NCBI GenBank assembly: GCA_947259115.1
Contig: CAMYKS010000006.1
Span: 1 to 64,000, forward strand
Reading direction: 5' to 3'
DNA from: an uncultured Desulfobulbaceae bacterium
GTDB lineage: Bacteria; Desulfobacterota; Desulfobulbia; Desulfobulbales; BM004
Length of the DNA stretch: 64,000 nucleotides
Shown here: positions 55,358 to 64,000 of the stretch, piece after piece
Layout: each line of letters begins with the position of its first letter
Numbering within the stretch: position 1 is the stretch's first letter
The notes under the pieces: generated by a model
Told to the model about the DNA's origin: nothing
The model's input: only the letters and a program-made list of their open reading frames with translations
Database searches by the model: none
Program-made: the position numbers and the translations under genes

Positions 55358-55669
55358 CTCCATCGCGCTACGTGGCAGGCGCACCATCAGGGGGCTTAAA
55401 GGCTGGCTGGCCCTGCCCATAATTTCATCTGTCCGACGCACCAGTAAAGGCCAAGCAGTTTCCTGAAGAGAGAAAAAATTCCGCAAGGGATTTGAGAAGA
55501 ATTTTTTTGGCTCATTTCTGCTGAAAGACTCTTGTTCAATTTGTTGTGCCGCGCTATCTTCTATGCTTCATACATAAAGGATATACCACGCAACCACATA
55601 TTTTTAATAACGTATTGATATTTTATATTTATTGTTTATTTGCACAAGGCTAACAGGTGAGGACCAATA

Positions 55670-58600
55670 ATGTACATCAGACATTTATATCGGCGGCTTA
55701 ACAATGAAATGGAGTTCTGCTTTAATATTGCAGCAGCAGAGCCTTTGACTGATGCGGAAATTTCCAAGCTAAAATTTCTTCTTGCCCATGGTTTTATTAA
55801 TGAAACCGTCAGTTCGCGGTCATATTTTCATGCATCAGAAAAAGACGTTGTGGAGCTGGGCCCACGGCTGAACTTTGCCACAGCCTGGTCATCAAATATG
55901 GTTTCCATATGCCATGCCACGGGCCTTGGTAAAATAACCCGCATGGAACGGTCCAGGAGATATCTTGTCAACGCTGCTGTGGACCGGAAAAATTTTACAG
56001 CCGAGCACCATGACCGCATGACGGAGTGCCTTTACCCCGAACCGCTTTCAACATTTGAAACAGGCATTACCCCTGAAGACGTCTATATTGTTCCCCTCAT
56101 GGAAAAAGGTCCGGAAGCTCTGCAGGAGATTCCTGGCATTTCAATGGACGAGTGGGATCGAAATTTCTATTACGACTATTTTGTCACCAAGCATGGACGC
56201 AACCCGACCATCGTAGAAATTATGGACTTAAACAATGCCAACAGTGAGCATTCGCGTCATGGTTTTTTTCGAGGCAAACATGTTATCGATGCTAAAGAAG
56301 AACCCGAGACATTGATGGAAATTGTCATTTCCACTCTGGAGGCCAACGCCACAAACAGCATCATTGCATTTAAGGATAACTCAAGCGGTATTCGCGGCAG
56401 GGATATTTTCTCCATCCTGCCGGATAAGCCCGGCAGCCCGTCCCCTTTTACCAAGCGCAAACTGCCCTATCACATAATTTTTACTGCGGAAACCCATAAT
56501 TTCCCAACCGGCGTTGCACCATTTCCCGGTGCTGAAACAGGAACCGGCGGCAGGATCAGAGATATCCAGGGAACCGGCAGGGGCGGACTGGTGGTGGCTG
56601 GGACAGCAGGGTACTGTGTCGCCAATCTGCACATACCGGGCTATGATTTGCCCTGGGAGGAAAAAGAGTTTACCTGTCCCTCCAACCTGGCCACCGGCCT
56701 TGAAATTGAGATTGAGGCCAGCAATGGCGCTTCCGATTATGGCAACAAATTCGGCGAACCTCTTGTCCAGGGCTTTACCAGGTCGTTTGATATGCGTCTT
56801 TCCAACGGGGAACGCTGGGGGTTTCTGAAGCCGATTATGTTCACCGGGGGCATTGGGCAGATTGACGACCGGCATATAGAAAAGGCTGCTGAAGAAAAGG
56901 GCATGCTCATCGTGCAGATCGGCGGTCCGGCCTACAGGGTCGGATTTGGCGGTGGCGCTGCTTCCAGCATGCTGCAGGGCGATAATGTAGAGGATCTTGA
57001 TTTTAATGCAGTGCAGCGCGGCGATGCGGAAATGGAACAGAAGATGAACCGCGCCATCCGAGCCTGTATTGAGATGGGAGAAAATTCACTCATTGATGTC
57101 ATCCATGACCAGGGAGCCGGCGGCCCGGGAAATGTTCTGAAAGAACTGGTCGAAAAATCTGGCGGCACCATTGATATCAGAAAAATCAAGGTCGGTGATC
57201 CCACCATGTCGATCCTTGAAATTTATGTGGCTGAATACCAGGAGCGCAACGGACTGCTGATCCATCCGGAGAACATCAAGGCATTTGAGGCTATATGTGC
57301 CAGGGAAAAGGTAAACTGTGAGATTCTCGGCACAGTGACCGGTGACGGCCGTTTTGTTGTTTATGACGGGCTCAACAGCACCACTCCGGTAGATCTTGAG
57401 TTGCATGAGGTTCTGGGCAACATTCCCCAGAAGACATTTTATGACAAGCGGCAGAAAGACGCACTGGCCCCTCTGGAGCTGCCCCATGACCTGGCTGTGC
57501 CTGATGCGCTGCACAATGTCTTGCGCCTTGTTTCAGTTGGTTCCAAGCGTTTTCTGACCAATAAAGTGGACAGGTCCGTTAGCGGGCTTATTGCTCAGCA
57601 GCAATGCTGCGGGCCGCTGCAGGCAACTGTTGCGGATGTTGCTGTCATCGCCCAGAGCCATTTTGCCCGGAGCGGCGCGGCAACGGCAATTGGTGAGCAA
57701 CCCATAAAGATGCTGGTTGATCCCAGGGCAGGAGCCCGCATGGCAGTCGGTGAAGCGCTGACAAACCTGGTATGGGCCCAAATCGATACCCTTGAAGGGG
57801 TAAAATGTTCTGCAAACTGGATGTGGGCCCCGAAGCTGCCCGGGGAGGGAGCTGCACTCTATGATGCTGCCTGTGCCATGCGCGATACCATGATATCGCT
57901 GGGTATTGCAGTTGACGGCGGCAAAGACAGCCTTTCCATGGCCACCCGTGTCGGCGAGGAGACTGTAAAATCTCCGAGAGAACTGGTCATCTCCGTCTAT
58001 GCAACCATGGAGGATATCACCAGGGTTGTCACACCCGATATTAAGAAGCCCGGTGCAAGCGTTCTGCTCTTTATCGATCTTGGAGCAGGACTGAACCGGC
58101 TGGGGGGCTCTGCGCTTGCCCAGACCATGAAGCAGACAGGCAATGTTTCACCGGATATAAATAACCCTGATCTCCTGAAAAAAGGCTTTCATGCAATCCA
58201 GGAATGCATCGCCCAGGGGCTTATTCTTTCAGGGCATGACAGAAGTGACGGGGGCCTGATCGTCACCCTTCTCGAAATGGCATTTGGGGGCAACTGCGGT
58301 CTTGATATTGATCTGCATGGAAGCGGGAGCGCCAGCGAGCATCTTTTTTCCGAAGAGTTGGGTATGGTCGTTGAGTGCGCTCCAGAAAAGGCCGGGAACG
58401 TAGAGGCAATGCTTGCAGAAAAGGGGATTCCCTTTGCGCTTATCGGGCGTACAAGCGCTGAAAAGCAAATAAGAATAAAATTTAACAGCGAGCAGGTTCT
58501 TGCCGCAAGTATGCTGGAGCTGCGTCAGGTTTGGGAGGAGACCAGCTTCCAGCTTGAAAAACTGCAGATGAACCCGGATTGTGCTGTTGAGGAAAAACAA

Positions 58601-59482
58601 AACATATATGATCGCAAGGGCCCCACATATGTCATGGGTTTTACTCCCCAAGAGACTCCCCAGGAAATCCTTGAAAGTTCCAACAAGCCAAAGGTCGCAA
58701 TCCTGAGAGATGAAGGAAGCAACAGCGACAGGGAAATGACAGCGGCATTTTATGCAGCCGGGTTTGAGCCATGGGATATTGCCATGACAGACCTTCTTGA
58801 CGGCAGGATAACGCTGGACGGCTTCAGAGGATTGGCGGCAGTGGGAGGGTTTTCGTACGCGGATGTGCCGGAAAGCGCCAAGGGCTGGGCGGCGACTATT
58901 CTCTTTAATGAACGACTGAAAAAAATGTTTGATGATTTTTACGCCCGGACCGATACTTTTTCGCTCGGGGTCTGCAACGGCTGCCAGCTTTTCGCCCTCC
59001 TTGGCTGGGTGCCGTGGCAGGGCATAGAACCTGAGGCCCAGCCGAGATTTGTCGGCAATGTCTCTGGCCGTTTCGAGTCCCGCTGGTCAACGGTAAAGGT
59101 GCTGAACAGCAAAGCAATCATGCTGCAGGGTATGGAAAACCTTGTTTTCGGCATCCATGTGGCGCATGGTGAAGGGCGTCTGCAGTTCCCGGAGCAGACA
59201 ATTTATGAGAGGATCAGTAATGAGGGATTGGCAACCCTGGCATACGTCGATGATGAAGGTAAACAGACTGAGAAGTATCCCTTTAATCCCAATGGCTCTC
59301 CTGCAGGCATAACCGGGCTCTGTTCAAATGACGGCAGACATCTTGCCATGATGCCCCATCCTGAACGCTCTTTTTTGAAGTGGCAGGCCCACTGGCTGCC
59401 CCAGGAGATGCAAAAGGAACTGACGGTTTCTCCGTGGCTGCAGATGTTCCAGAATGCATTTAATTGGTGCGTGAAGGGATAG
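55670..59482 (+). CDS. purL: Phosphoribosylformylglycinamidine synthase, single-chain form
   Basis: 1270 residues: the long PurL that fuses the FGAR-binding, ATP and glutaminase parts (split into PurL/Q/S in many bacteria). Motifs: NNANSEHSRHGFFRGK, FTAETHNFPTGVAPFPGAETG, GGPAYRVGFGGGAASSM, VDGGKDSLSMA, SGHDRSDGGLI. The C-terminal glutamine amidotransferase has the nucleophile in GVCNGCQLFALLGW and the histidine/glutamate in MPHPERS. It catalyses the fourth step of purine synthesis. AGGTGAGGA precedes ATG 55670. Confidence 0.98.
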   Translation: MYIRHLYRRLNNEMEFCFNIAAAEPLTDAEISKLKFLLAHGFINETVSSRSYFHASEKDVVELGPRLNFATAWSSNMVSICHATGLGKITRMERSRRYLVNAAVDRKNFTAEHHDRMTECLYPEPLSTFETGITPEDVYIVPLMEKGPEALQEIPGISMDEWDRNFYYDYFVTKHGRNPTIVEIMDLNNANSEHSRHGFFRGKHVIDAKEEPETLMEIVISTLEANATNSIIAFKDNSSGIRGRDIFSILPDKPGSPSPFTKRKLPYHIIFTAETHNFPTGVAPFPGAETGTGGRIRDIQGTGRGGLVVAGTAGYCVANLHIPGYDLPWEEKEFTCPSNLATGLEIEIEASNGASDYGNKFGEPLVQGFTRSFDMRLSNGERWGFLKPIMFTGGIGQIDDRHIEKAAEEKGMLIVQIGGPAYRVGFGGGAASSMLQGDNVEDLDFNAVQRGDAEMEQKMNRAIRACIEMGENSLIDVIHDQGAGGPGNVLKELVEKSGGTIDIRKIKVGDPTMSILEIYVAEYQERNGLLIHPENIKAFEAICAREKVNCEILGTVTGDGRFVVYDGLNSTTPVDLELHEVLGNIPQKTFYDKRQKDALAPLELPHDLAVPDALHNVLRLVSVGSKRFLTNKVDRSVSGLIAQQQCCGPLQATVADVAVIAQSHFARSGAATAIGEQPIKMLVDPRAGARMAVGEALTNLVWAQIDTLEGVKCSANWMWAPKLPGEGAALYDAACAMRDTMISLGIAVDGGKDSLSMATRVGEETVKSPRELVISVYATMEDITRVVTPDIKKPGASVLLFIDLGAGLNRLGGSALAQTMKQTGNVSPDINNPDLLKKGFHAIQECIAQGLILSGHDRSDGGLIVTLLEMAFGGNCGLDIDLHGSGSASEHLFSEELGMVVECAPEKAGNVEAMLAEKGIPFALIGRTSAEKQIRIKFNSEQVLAASMLELRQVWEETSFQLEKLQMNPDCAVEEKQNIYDRKGPTYVMGFTPQETPQEILESSNKPKVAILRDEGSNSDREMTAAFYAAGFEPWDIAMTDLLDGRITLDGFRGLAAVGGFSYADVPESAKGWAATILFNERLKKMFDDFYARTDTFSLGVCNGCQLFALLGWVPWQGIEPEAQPRFVGNVSGRFESRWSTVKVLNSKAIMLQGMENLVFGIHVAHGEGRLQFPEQTIYERISNEGLATLAYVDDEGKQTEKYPFNPNGSPAGITGLCSNDGRHLAMMPHPERSFLKWQAHWLPQEMQKELTVSPWLQMFQNAFNWCVKG

Positions 59483-59509
59483 GGTACCGAAAAGAATTGC
59501 GTGGAAAGC

Positions 59510-61660
59510 ATGACAGGTCATAAGGCGGCATCGAGATTTCTTGATATGGCAAAAGGTCCAAACAGCTTACTGTTGTTCTGCCTGATCTGTATCTTCAGTG
59601 TCGGCGCGATTTATTTATTAAGCTGGCCAATATCGGGTTTGGGCGATACGGACCTTTGGTATCATCTGAACGGCGGCAGGTATTTTTTTGAACAACACAA
59701 ACCTGCGGACAGCGGCTTTTTTTCTTTTATTGCTAACGACAGAACCTGGACCAACTATTATTGGTTTTTCCAGGTAACGGTATATTCAGTTTTTGCTTTA
59801 TTTGACTATCATGGGCTGGTTGTGTTCAGGTCATTTGTTTATCTGCTTACCCTGGCAGCAGTATTTAGGTTTCTTCTGCGGGACATTGAAAGGGATGATG
59901 TTTATCTTTATTTTGCCGTCCTGGCGATTATCTTCTTTCTCGCTCTCATGCCCCGTCATATTACAAGCATCAGGCCACATATGTTTTCATATCTGTTTAT
60001 TGTTCTTTCCCTCAATCTCCTAGAGAGCAAAAACAAATATGGCTTGATCGCTTTACCCTTACTGGCTATTTTCTGGTGTAATTTGCACGGGGTAGAGTAT
60101 CCGGTGATGATGTTGATCTGTTTTGCCTACCTTGCAGAAACCTTCGTAGTTCGTATAAAAAGCCGCACCCCTCTTGATAGACAAACCGTATTAAGAGCGC
60201 TCCCAATATTACTTGCCCTTTATGCAGTTTTTGTAACGCCTTTTGGCATCAATTTGCTGTATTCCCCATTTCAGTCTGCCCCAAACCAGCACCGCTATAT
60301 TGCTGAACTGATGCGTCCCGACCTGCCCAACCTCTTCAGTGTTGACATGGCTACGATTAAAACAATTTTTACCTCCCTGTCAAACATTCTGTTGGCAGTT
60401 GCTCTGTTAAGTTGTTTTAAAGGGCTGCTGACCCAAAAAATAAAGGCCAGTCACTTGATCCTGTTTGCCGGTTCCGTAATTTTGCTTTTCAAGGCACAGC
60501 GTTTCCGCTACGAGTTTGTTTTGTTGTGTTTGCCGATTATGAAAGCTTATCCGCTGCTGCCAATGCTTGGTAAAGAGGGGGCTATTTCAAAGAACAGCAG
60601 GATCGCTGCCAGTTTGTTCATCCTCATTCTGTCCCTTGTCTTTATTCATAAGGTGTTTCGCCCCCAGCCAGATTTTCCCCTTTCAAAGACAAAATTACCT
60701 GCTGGCACTGCAGCATTTCTCAATAAGGTAGATGTTGGCGGCAGAGTTCTGAACTTTTCAGGTCACGGTGGTTACCTGCAGTGGGAATTACATAAAAACT
60801 ATACAATATATATGGACCTGGAAATGATGCTCTTCACTGATGAAGACTTTTTCATGTCGTCAAATGCCTTTCATGACGAAAATGTCCTGGCAAAGGCCAT
60901 AGAACAGCACCAGCCTGATTTTATTGCTCCTCATAAGAGCAGTAGCAATTTCAAAAAGATAATAAAGGACTTTTCGCAATACCAGCTGGTTTTTTTTGAT
61001 GACGCTGTGGTACTGTATGTTGATAGAAATAAGCACCCCGAGATAGCTACAGAATACAGTCTTGAAATTCTTGACCCATTTGGCCTGCACCTTTATGACA
61101 TTGCCGGATTGGCGGAACGGGATGCGGGTGTTTTGCTAACAAAGATGGAAAAAATATATGCTGTATACCCAGATGGCTACCGGGTAAACCAGGTGCTTGT
61201 TCAGCTTTACCGGCGATTCGAAAATCTTGATACGGCAATGCGGCACGCTGAACAGATAACACAAAAATATCCGGAACTGCCGACCGGATTCCAACTCAAG
61301 GGAGATGTCTGGGCTGCTCGGCAGAATAGAGAAGCCGCCTTAGAGAATTATAAAATTGCCCTTTCTCTTTCCGGGGAAAAAGGTAAAACGGAGATCTATC
61401 GAAAAAAAAGCGCCATCTATCTTTCTAATGGCCAGCCTGCTAAAGCCTATCGGTCTTTGAAAAAGGCTGTCAATATCTTTGGTCCAAGTATATCAAATAA
61501 GGATTTGTATGACCTGGGAAGAGTGGCTTTGGCGGCCGGTGATACAAAGGAAGGTGTGATGTTTCTGCAGTTTGCCCTGCTGAAAACAGCTGAAGACAAT
61601 ATTAAGCTGAGGGCCAATATACAGAGAAAGCTTATGGGGGTAATGTTAAAGGAGCGTTAA
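59510..61660 (+). CDS. GT-C-like polytopic membrane protein with TPR C-terminus
   Basis: About 716 residues. Ten or so membrane helices in the first 380 residues. The first external loop has GLGDTDLWYHLNGGRYFFEQ and WTNYYWFFQV, the acidic/histidine pattern of a family of predicted lipid-linked-sugar transferases. A soluble domain (about 400-520) and TPR-like helices (AMRHAEQITQKYPELPTGFQLKG, AALENYKIALSLSGEKG) follow. The sugar and acceptor are unknown. The start could be GTG 59501 or ATG 59510. It lies 27 bases after purL but is functionally unrelated. Confidence 0.72.
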   Translation: MTGHKAASRFLDMAKGPNSLLLFCLICIFSVGAIYLLSWPISGLGDTDLWYHLNGGRYFFEQHKPADSGFFSFIANDRTWTNYYWFFQVTVYSVFALFDYHGLVVFRSFVYLLTLAAVFRFLLRDIERDDVYLYFAVLAIIFFLALMPRHITSIRPHMFSYLFIVLSLNLLESKNKYGLIALPLLAIFWCNLHGVEYPVMMLICFAYLAETFVVRIKSRTPLDRQTVLRALPILLALYAVFVTPFGINLLYSPFQSAPNQHRYIAELMRPDLPNLFSVDMATIKTIFTSLSNILLAVALLSCFKGLLTQKIKASHLILFAGSVILLFKAQRFRYEFVLLCLPIMKAYPLLPMLGKEGAISKNSRIAASLFILILSLVFIHKVFRPQPDFPLSKTKLPAGTAAFLNKVDVGGRVLNFSGHGGYLQWELHKNYTIYMDLEMMLFTDEDFFMSSNAFHDENVLAKAIEQHQPDFIAPHKSSSNFKKIIKDFSQYQLVFFDDAVVLYVDRNKHPEIATEYSLEILDPFGLHLYDIAGLAERDAGVLLTKMEKIYAVYPDGYRVNQVLVQLYRRFENLDTAMRHAEQITQKYPELPTGFQLKGDVWAARQNREAALENYKIALSLSGEKGKTEIYRKKSAIYLSNGQPAKAYRSLKKAVNIFGPSISNKDLYDLGRVALAAGDTKEGVMFLQFALLKTAEDNIKLRANIQRKLMGVMLKER

Positions 61661-61667
61661 TAGGTGA

Positions 61668-61705
61668 ATAAAAAAAGGAGCTAAGGGTTTGCACACTTAG
61701 CTCCT
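61668..61705 (-). terminator. Terminator of the tRNA operon
   Basis: On the minus strand AGGAGCTAAG pairs with CTTAGCTCCT and runs into TTTTTTTATT, just after the tRNA-Glu gene. Confidence 0.92.
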
Positions 61706-61711
61706 GTAATC

Positions 61712-61789
61712 TGGCGTCCCCAACGAGATTTGAACTCGTGTCGCCGGCGTGAAAGGCCGGTGTCCTGGACCTGGCTAGACGATGGGGAC
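61712..61789 (-). tRNA. tRNA-Glu (anticodon TTC)
   Basis: Cloverleaf on the minus strand: acceptor GTCCCC with GGGGAC, anticodon stem CCGGC/GCCGG around CTTTCAC (anticodon TTC), T arm with GTTCAAATC, and an encoded CCA end. It is 15 bases downstream of tRNA-Lys and shares its transcript. Confidence 0.96.
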
Positions 61790-61804
61790 ATAATGTCTAT
61801 TATG

Positions 61805-61880
61805 TGGTGGGTCGTGCGCGGCTCGAACGCGCGACTCTCTGCTTAAAAGGCAGATACTCTACCGGCTGAGTTAACGACCC
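61805..61880 (-). tRNA. tRNA-Lys (anticodon TTT)
   Basis: Acceptor GGGTCGT with ACGACCC, D arm AACTCAGCCGGTAGAGT, anticodon loop CTTTTAA (TTT), T arm with GTTCGAGCC, encoded CCA. Confidence 0.96.
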
Positions 61881-62083
61881 ATGCAGAAAGAGGGATACTT
61901 ACAATAGCAAGCCGTTGATGTCAAGTCTTTGGGACCTTAAAAGTGAAAGAATTTTCATGGACAGGAAAAATTATGCACTCCCGGAACGCCAAAAAGCTTG
62001 AGGTGTACCACCGGGTCTGCTATAGACCATGATCATAAAATTTGCACCATAATCTGCTTTTTGAGCATGTAAGGAGATATTTT

Positions 62084-62689
62084 ATGGGACTGTTATCCCG
62101 CACCACAACTTTTGTCCGTTATGCAGTTGAGGGTGAACTTCCCGGTAATTTCTGGGATTTTGCCGCAGAGCGGATTGCGCAATTTTCCTTCCGGGATATT
62201 GACGACACCTTTGATGAATATTCAATAGGATGGGTAGCTGTAGACAATATGTTTGACAGTTCTTTTGCCCATGCCTCCTATGCTGCTGGAGATTATATTG
62301 TTCTGTCCATGCGCATTGACGAAAGAAAGGTCTCAAATGCCCTGCTGCAGAAATTTTCCCGTAAGGAGGAGGAGCGCATAAAAAAAGAAAAGCAGATACC
62401 GCGCTTAAGCAGAACTCACCGGGTCCAGATAAAGGAGGACATCCGCTTACAGCTCGTTAAAAAATCCCTGCCTCTGCCGTCGGTTTATGATCTGTGCTGG
62501 AACCTGGCAGACAATACCGTGCTTTTTTTTTCCACCAGTGCCAAAGCCCAATCGGTGCTGGAGGATTTTTTTAAGGAATGTTTCGGGCTGACAATCATCC
62601 TGCAGGTGCCCTATCTTACCGCAGCCCGCCTCCTTGATGCAGCAGAGCAGGAAAGGCTTCAGGACCTGCAACCGGAGATACTGGTATAA
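62084..62689 (+). CDS. rdgC: Short RdgC-family protein
   Basis: 201 residues resembling the N-terminal two-thirds of RdgC, a ring-forming DNA-binding protein that restrains RecA. Shared features: IGWVAVDNMFDSSFAH, YIVLSMRIDERKVS, the basic stretch KKEKQIPRLSRTHRVQIKEDI, and NTVLFFSTSAKAQSVLEDFFKECFGL. E. coli RdgC is about 300 residues, so this form lacks the C-terminal part. AAGGAG precedes ATG 62084. A second gene of 180 codons follows 70 bases later and may be its partner. Confidence 0.8.
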   Translation: MGLLSRTTTFVRYAVEGELPGNFWDFAAERIAQFSFRDIDDTFDEYSIGWVAVDNMFDSSFAHASYAAGDYIVLSMRIDERKVSNALLQKFSRKEEERIKKEKQIPRLSRTHRVQIKEDIRLQLVKKSLPLPSVYDLCWNLADNTVLFFSTSAKAQSVLEDFFKECFGLTIILQVPYLTAARLLDAAEQERLQDLQPEILV

Positions 62690-62759
62690 CGTGGTGAGAA
62701 GAAGGAATTTTCTGCAGCACAGACAACAACACAAGGAAAACGATTAGGATATATAATAT

Positions 62760-63302
62760 ATGGATCTCGTTGATATAATTTCAGAGAAACGGTTTTTGGG
62801 ACAGGAGTTTCTTACCTGGCTGTGGTACAAAAGCGAAGAGAGGGGCGGTGTAATTTTTCTGCCGGGAACAGGAGACATTCAGCTATTCTTTGAAAAGCAC
62901 ATGCTCCTTGAATCAGGCGAAGGCGAGTCACTGGAGAAGTTAATCTGCCAAGGGCTGCAGACAGAACTGCAGGAGGCCAGGACCGGTTTGCTCATGGGTA
63001 AGAAGCTTGAGCAGGCCCGGATTTATTTAGCCAAGGGGGATTATGAATGGCGTTTGACTCTTGGCGCAACCCTTTTTGAATATCGCAGTGTCAGCCTGCC
63101 TAAAACAGTGTCATCCGTTGAAGATGCTTCTGACCCGCTGGCCTGGGAGGCAAAAGTTCTAGAACGCATAGGCATGGCTGAGGAGGCCATGCATACCTTG
63201 GATGAACTGTTTCGCATGTTTTTAACGGTCAGGGCTGGCGCTGACTGGCCCCTGGAACTGACAAAGCTCAAACACTGGATAGCCAAGGGTGCTGAAAACT
63301 GA
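62760..63302 (+). CDS. Hypothetical protein downstream of RdgC-like gene
   Basis: 180 residues, not recognised. LGQEFLTWLWYKSEERGG resembles a phrase often seen after RdgC-type domains, and the middle is helical (GLQTELQEARTGLLMGKKLEQARIYLAKG). It could be the missing C-terminal module of RdgC encoded as a separate chain: 201 plus 180 residues is near or above the length of complete family members. It is followed 11 bases later by gatB. Confidence 0.65.
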   Translation: MDLVDIISEKRFLGQEFLTWLWYKSEERGGVIFLPGTGDIQLFFEKHMLLESGEGESLEKLICQGLQTELQEARTGLLMGKKLEQARIYLAKGDYEWRLTLGATLFEYRSVSLPKTVSSVEDASDPLAWEAKVLERIGMAEEAMHTLDELFRMFLTVRAGADWPLELTKLKHWIAKGAEN

Positions 63303-63313
63303 TGGAGTGAAAG

Positions 63314-64000
63314 ATGGATTTCGAACCGGTAATAGGGCTTGAAGTGCATGCCCAGTTAAAAACAGAGAGCAAGATATTCTGCGGCTGCACCACGGCATTT
63401 GGGGCGCCGCCCAATACCAATACCTGCCAGGTCTGCCTCGGCATGCCCGGCGTGCTGCCTGTCCTCAACAAAAAAGTAGTTGAATATACGATCAAAATGG
63501 CACTGGCAACGGAGTGTACCATAACAACGCCGAACCGTTTTGCGCGCAAGAATTATTTTTATCCCGACCTGCCCAAGGGCTACCAGATCTCCCAGTTTGA
63601 ACTGCCCATTGCCGAGCATGGCCGGCTCGAGGTAGAGGCTGGGGGCAGAAAGAAAAGAATAGGCATAACGCGCATTCATATGGAAGAGGATGCCGGCAAG
63701 CTGGTGCATGATGAGCGGGAGGCCTTGAGTTATGTGGATCTGAACCGCACCGGAGTACCCCTGATGGAGATTGTCAGTGAGCCTGATATGCGCTCCCCGG
63801 AAGAGGCCATAGCATATCTTAAAAAGCTGCACGCCATTCTGCGCTACCTTGACATCTGCGACGGCAACATGCAGGAAGGGAGTTTTCGCTGTGATGCAAA
63901 CATATCATTGCGCCCGGTCGGCCAGGAGGAGTTCGGCACCCGCACCGAGCTCAAAAACATGAATTCCTTCCGTAATGTTGAACGGGCCCTGGAGTATGAA
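63314..64000 (+). CDS. gatB: Aspartyl/glutamyl-tRNA amidotransferase subunit B, 3' end outside window
   Basis: 229 codons in the window. The start [23 protein letters not shown] is unmistakable, followed by the zinc-type cysteines CGC...[30 protein letters not shown], and [16 protein letters not shown]. GatB, with GatA and GatC, amidates mischarged Glu-tRNA(Gln) or Asp-tRNA(Asn). GGAGTGAAAG precedes ATG 63314. The C-terminal half lies beyond the window. Confidence 0.97.
   Translation, partial: MDFEPVIGLEVHAQLKTESKIFCGCTTAFGAPPNTNTCQVCLGMPGVLPVLNKKVVEYTIKMALATECTITTPNRFARKNYFYPDLPKGYQISQFELPIAEHGRLEVEAGGRKKRIGITRIHMEEDAGKLVHDEREALSYVDLNRTGVPLMEIVSEPDMRSPEEAIAYLKKLHAILRYLDICDGNMQEGSFRCDANISLRPVGQEEFGTRTELKNMNSFRNVERALEYE

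Noticed and set aside
55136-55486. 116-codon minus-strand gene over the 38-bp repeats
   Set aside because: Its content follows the repeat periodicity, it overlaps the end of the exported-protein gene, and it has no ribosome site.

Overview
The window reads as a chromosomal segment of a Gram-negative, probably strictly anaerobic, sulfur-metabolising bacterium. Moderate GC, a TusA/DsrE/YedE sulfur-relay set, a secretin-dependent type IV pilus, many radical-SAM and TTG-started genes, long-form PurL and GatB together suggest Desulfobacterota, most plausibly Desulfobulbales (Desulfocapsa-like or a relative). This assignment is an inference from gene content. No taxonomic marker search could be run.

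Layout. 1-1.5 kb (minus): histone-deacetylase-like protein overlapping 5-formyltetrahydrofolate cyclo-ligase. 1.8-2.9 kb (plus): TusA, two DsrE-type proteins and a 57-residue protein, closed by a terminator. 3.0-6.6 kb: glycosyltransferase and SPASM-type radical SAM protein, convergent with a B12-binding radical SAM protein. 6.7-9.7 kb (minus): YeeE/YedE transporter, second TusA, a GGYGAPPP-repeat membrane protein and a universal stress protein, ending in a terminator. 10-16.2 kb: GT39-like membrane protein, HMA-domain protein, exported beta-propeller protein with a CxxCH haem motif, an FtsX/LolD-type ABC pair and a cold-shock protein. 16.3-25.3 kb: serine hydrolase, a very AT-rich gap, dnaN, gyrB, gyrA, gpsA. 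25.3-30.4 kb: rdgB, two unknown proteins, M24 peptidase, PIN-PhoH protein.

30.4-52 kb is a type IV pilus locus in MSHA-like order. It holds a stand-alone PilB/GspE-type ATPase (minus), then a PilM-PilN fusion, PilO, PilP/MshK-like protein, secretin, MshM-like ATPase, MshE, MshG, a membrane-bound AAA+ regulator, a major pilin, a convergent TPR/GT-C glycosyltransferase, an ECF sigma factor with a membrane partner, three minor pilins, a large prepilin-like protein with an L-type-lectin-like domain, and a PilZ protein. The secretin gene carries stop codons and a non-homologous patch before its conserved C-terminus. 52-55.2 kb: Ig-like lipoprotein and an exported protein. 55-64 kb: 38-bp tandem repeats, purL, a GT-C/TPR membrane protein, tRNA-Lys and tRNA-Glu, a short RdgC-like protein, an unknown protein and the 5' part of gatB.

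Main points of interest. (1) The sulfur-relay genes match the YTD gene set reported from sulfur-disproportionating bacteria, but sit in two separate operons that share an inverted-repeat motif upstream. (2) The pilus locus combines a disrupted secretin, an NtrC-like regulator without a recognisable GAFTGA loop, phased repeats in front of the pilin gene, and a lectin-like prepilin. (3) A tyrosine/glycine/proline repeat protein is co-transcribed with the YedE/TusA genes.
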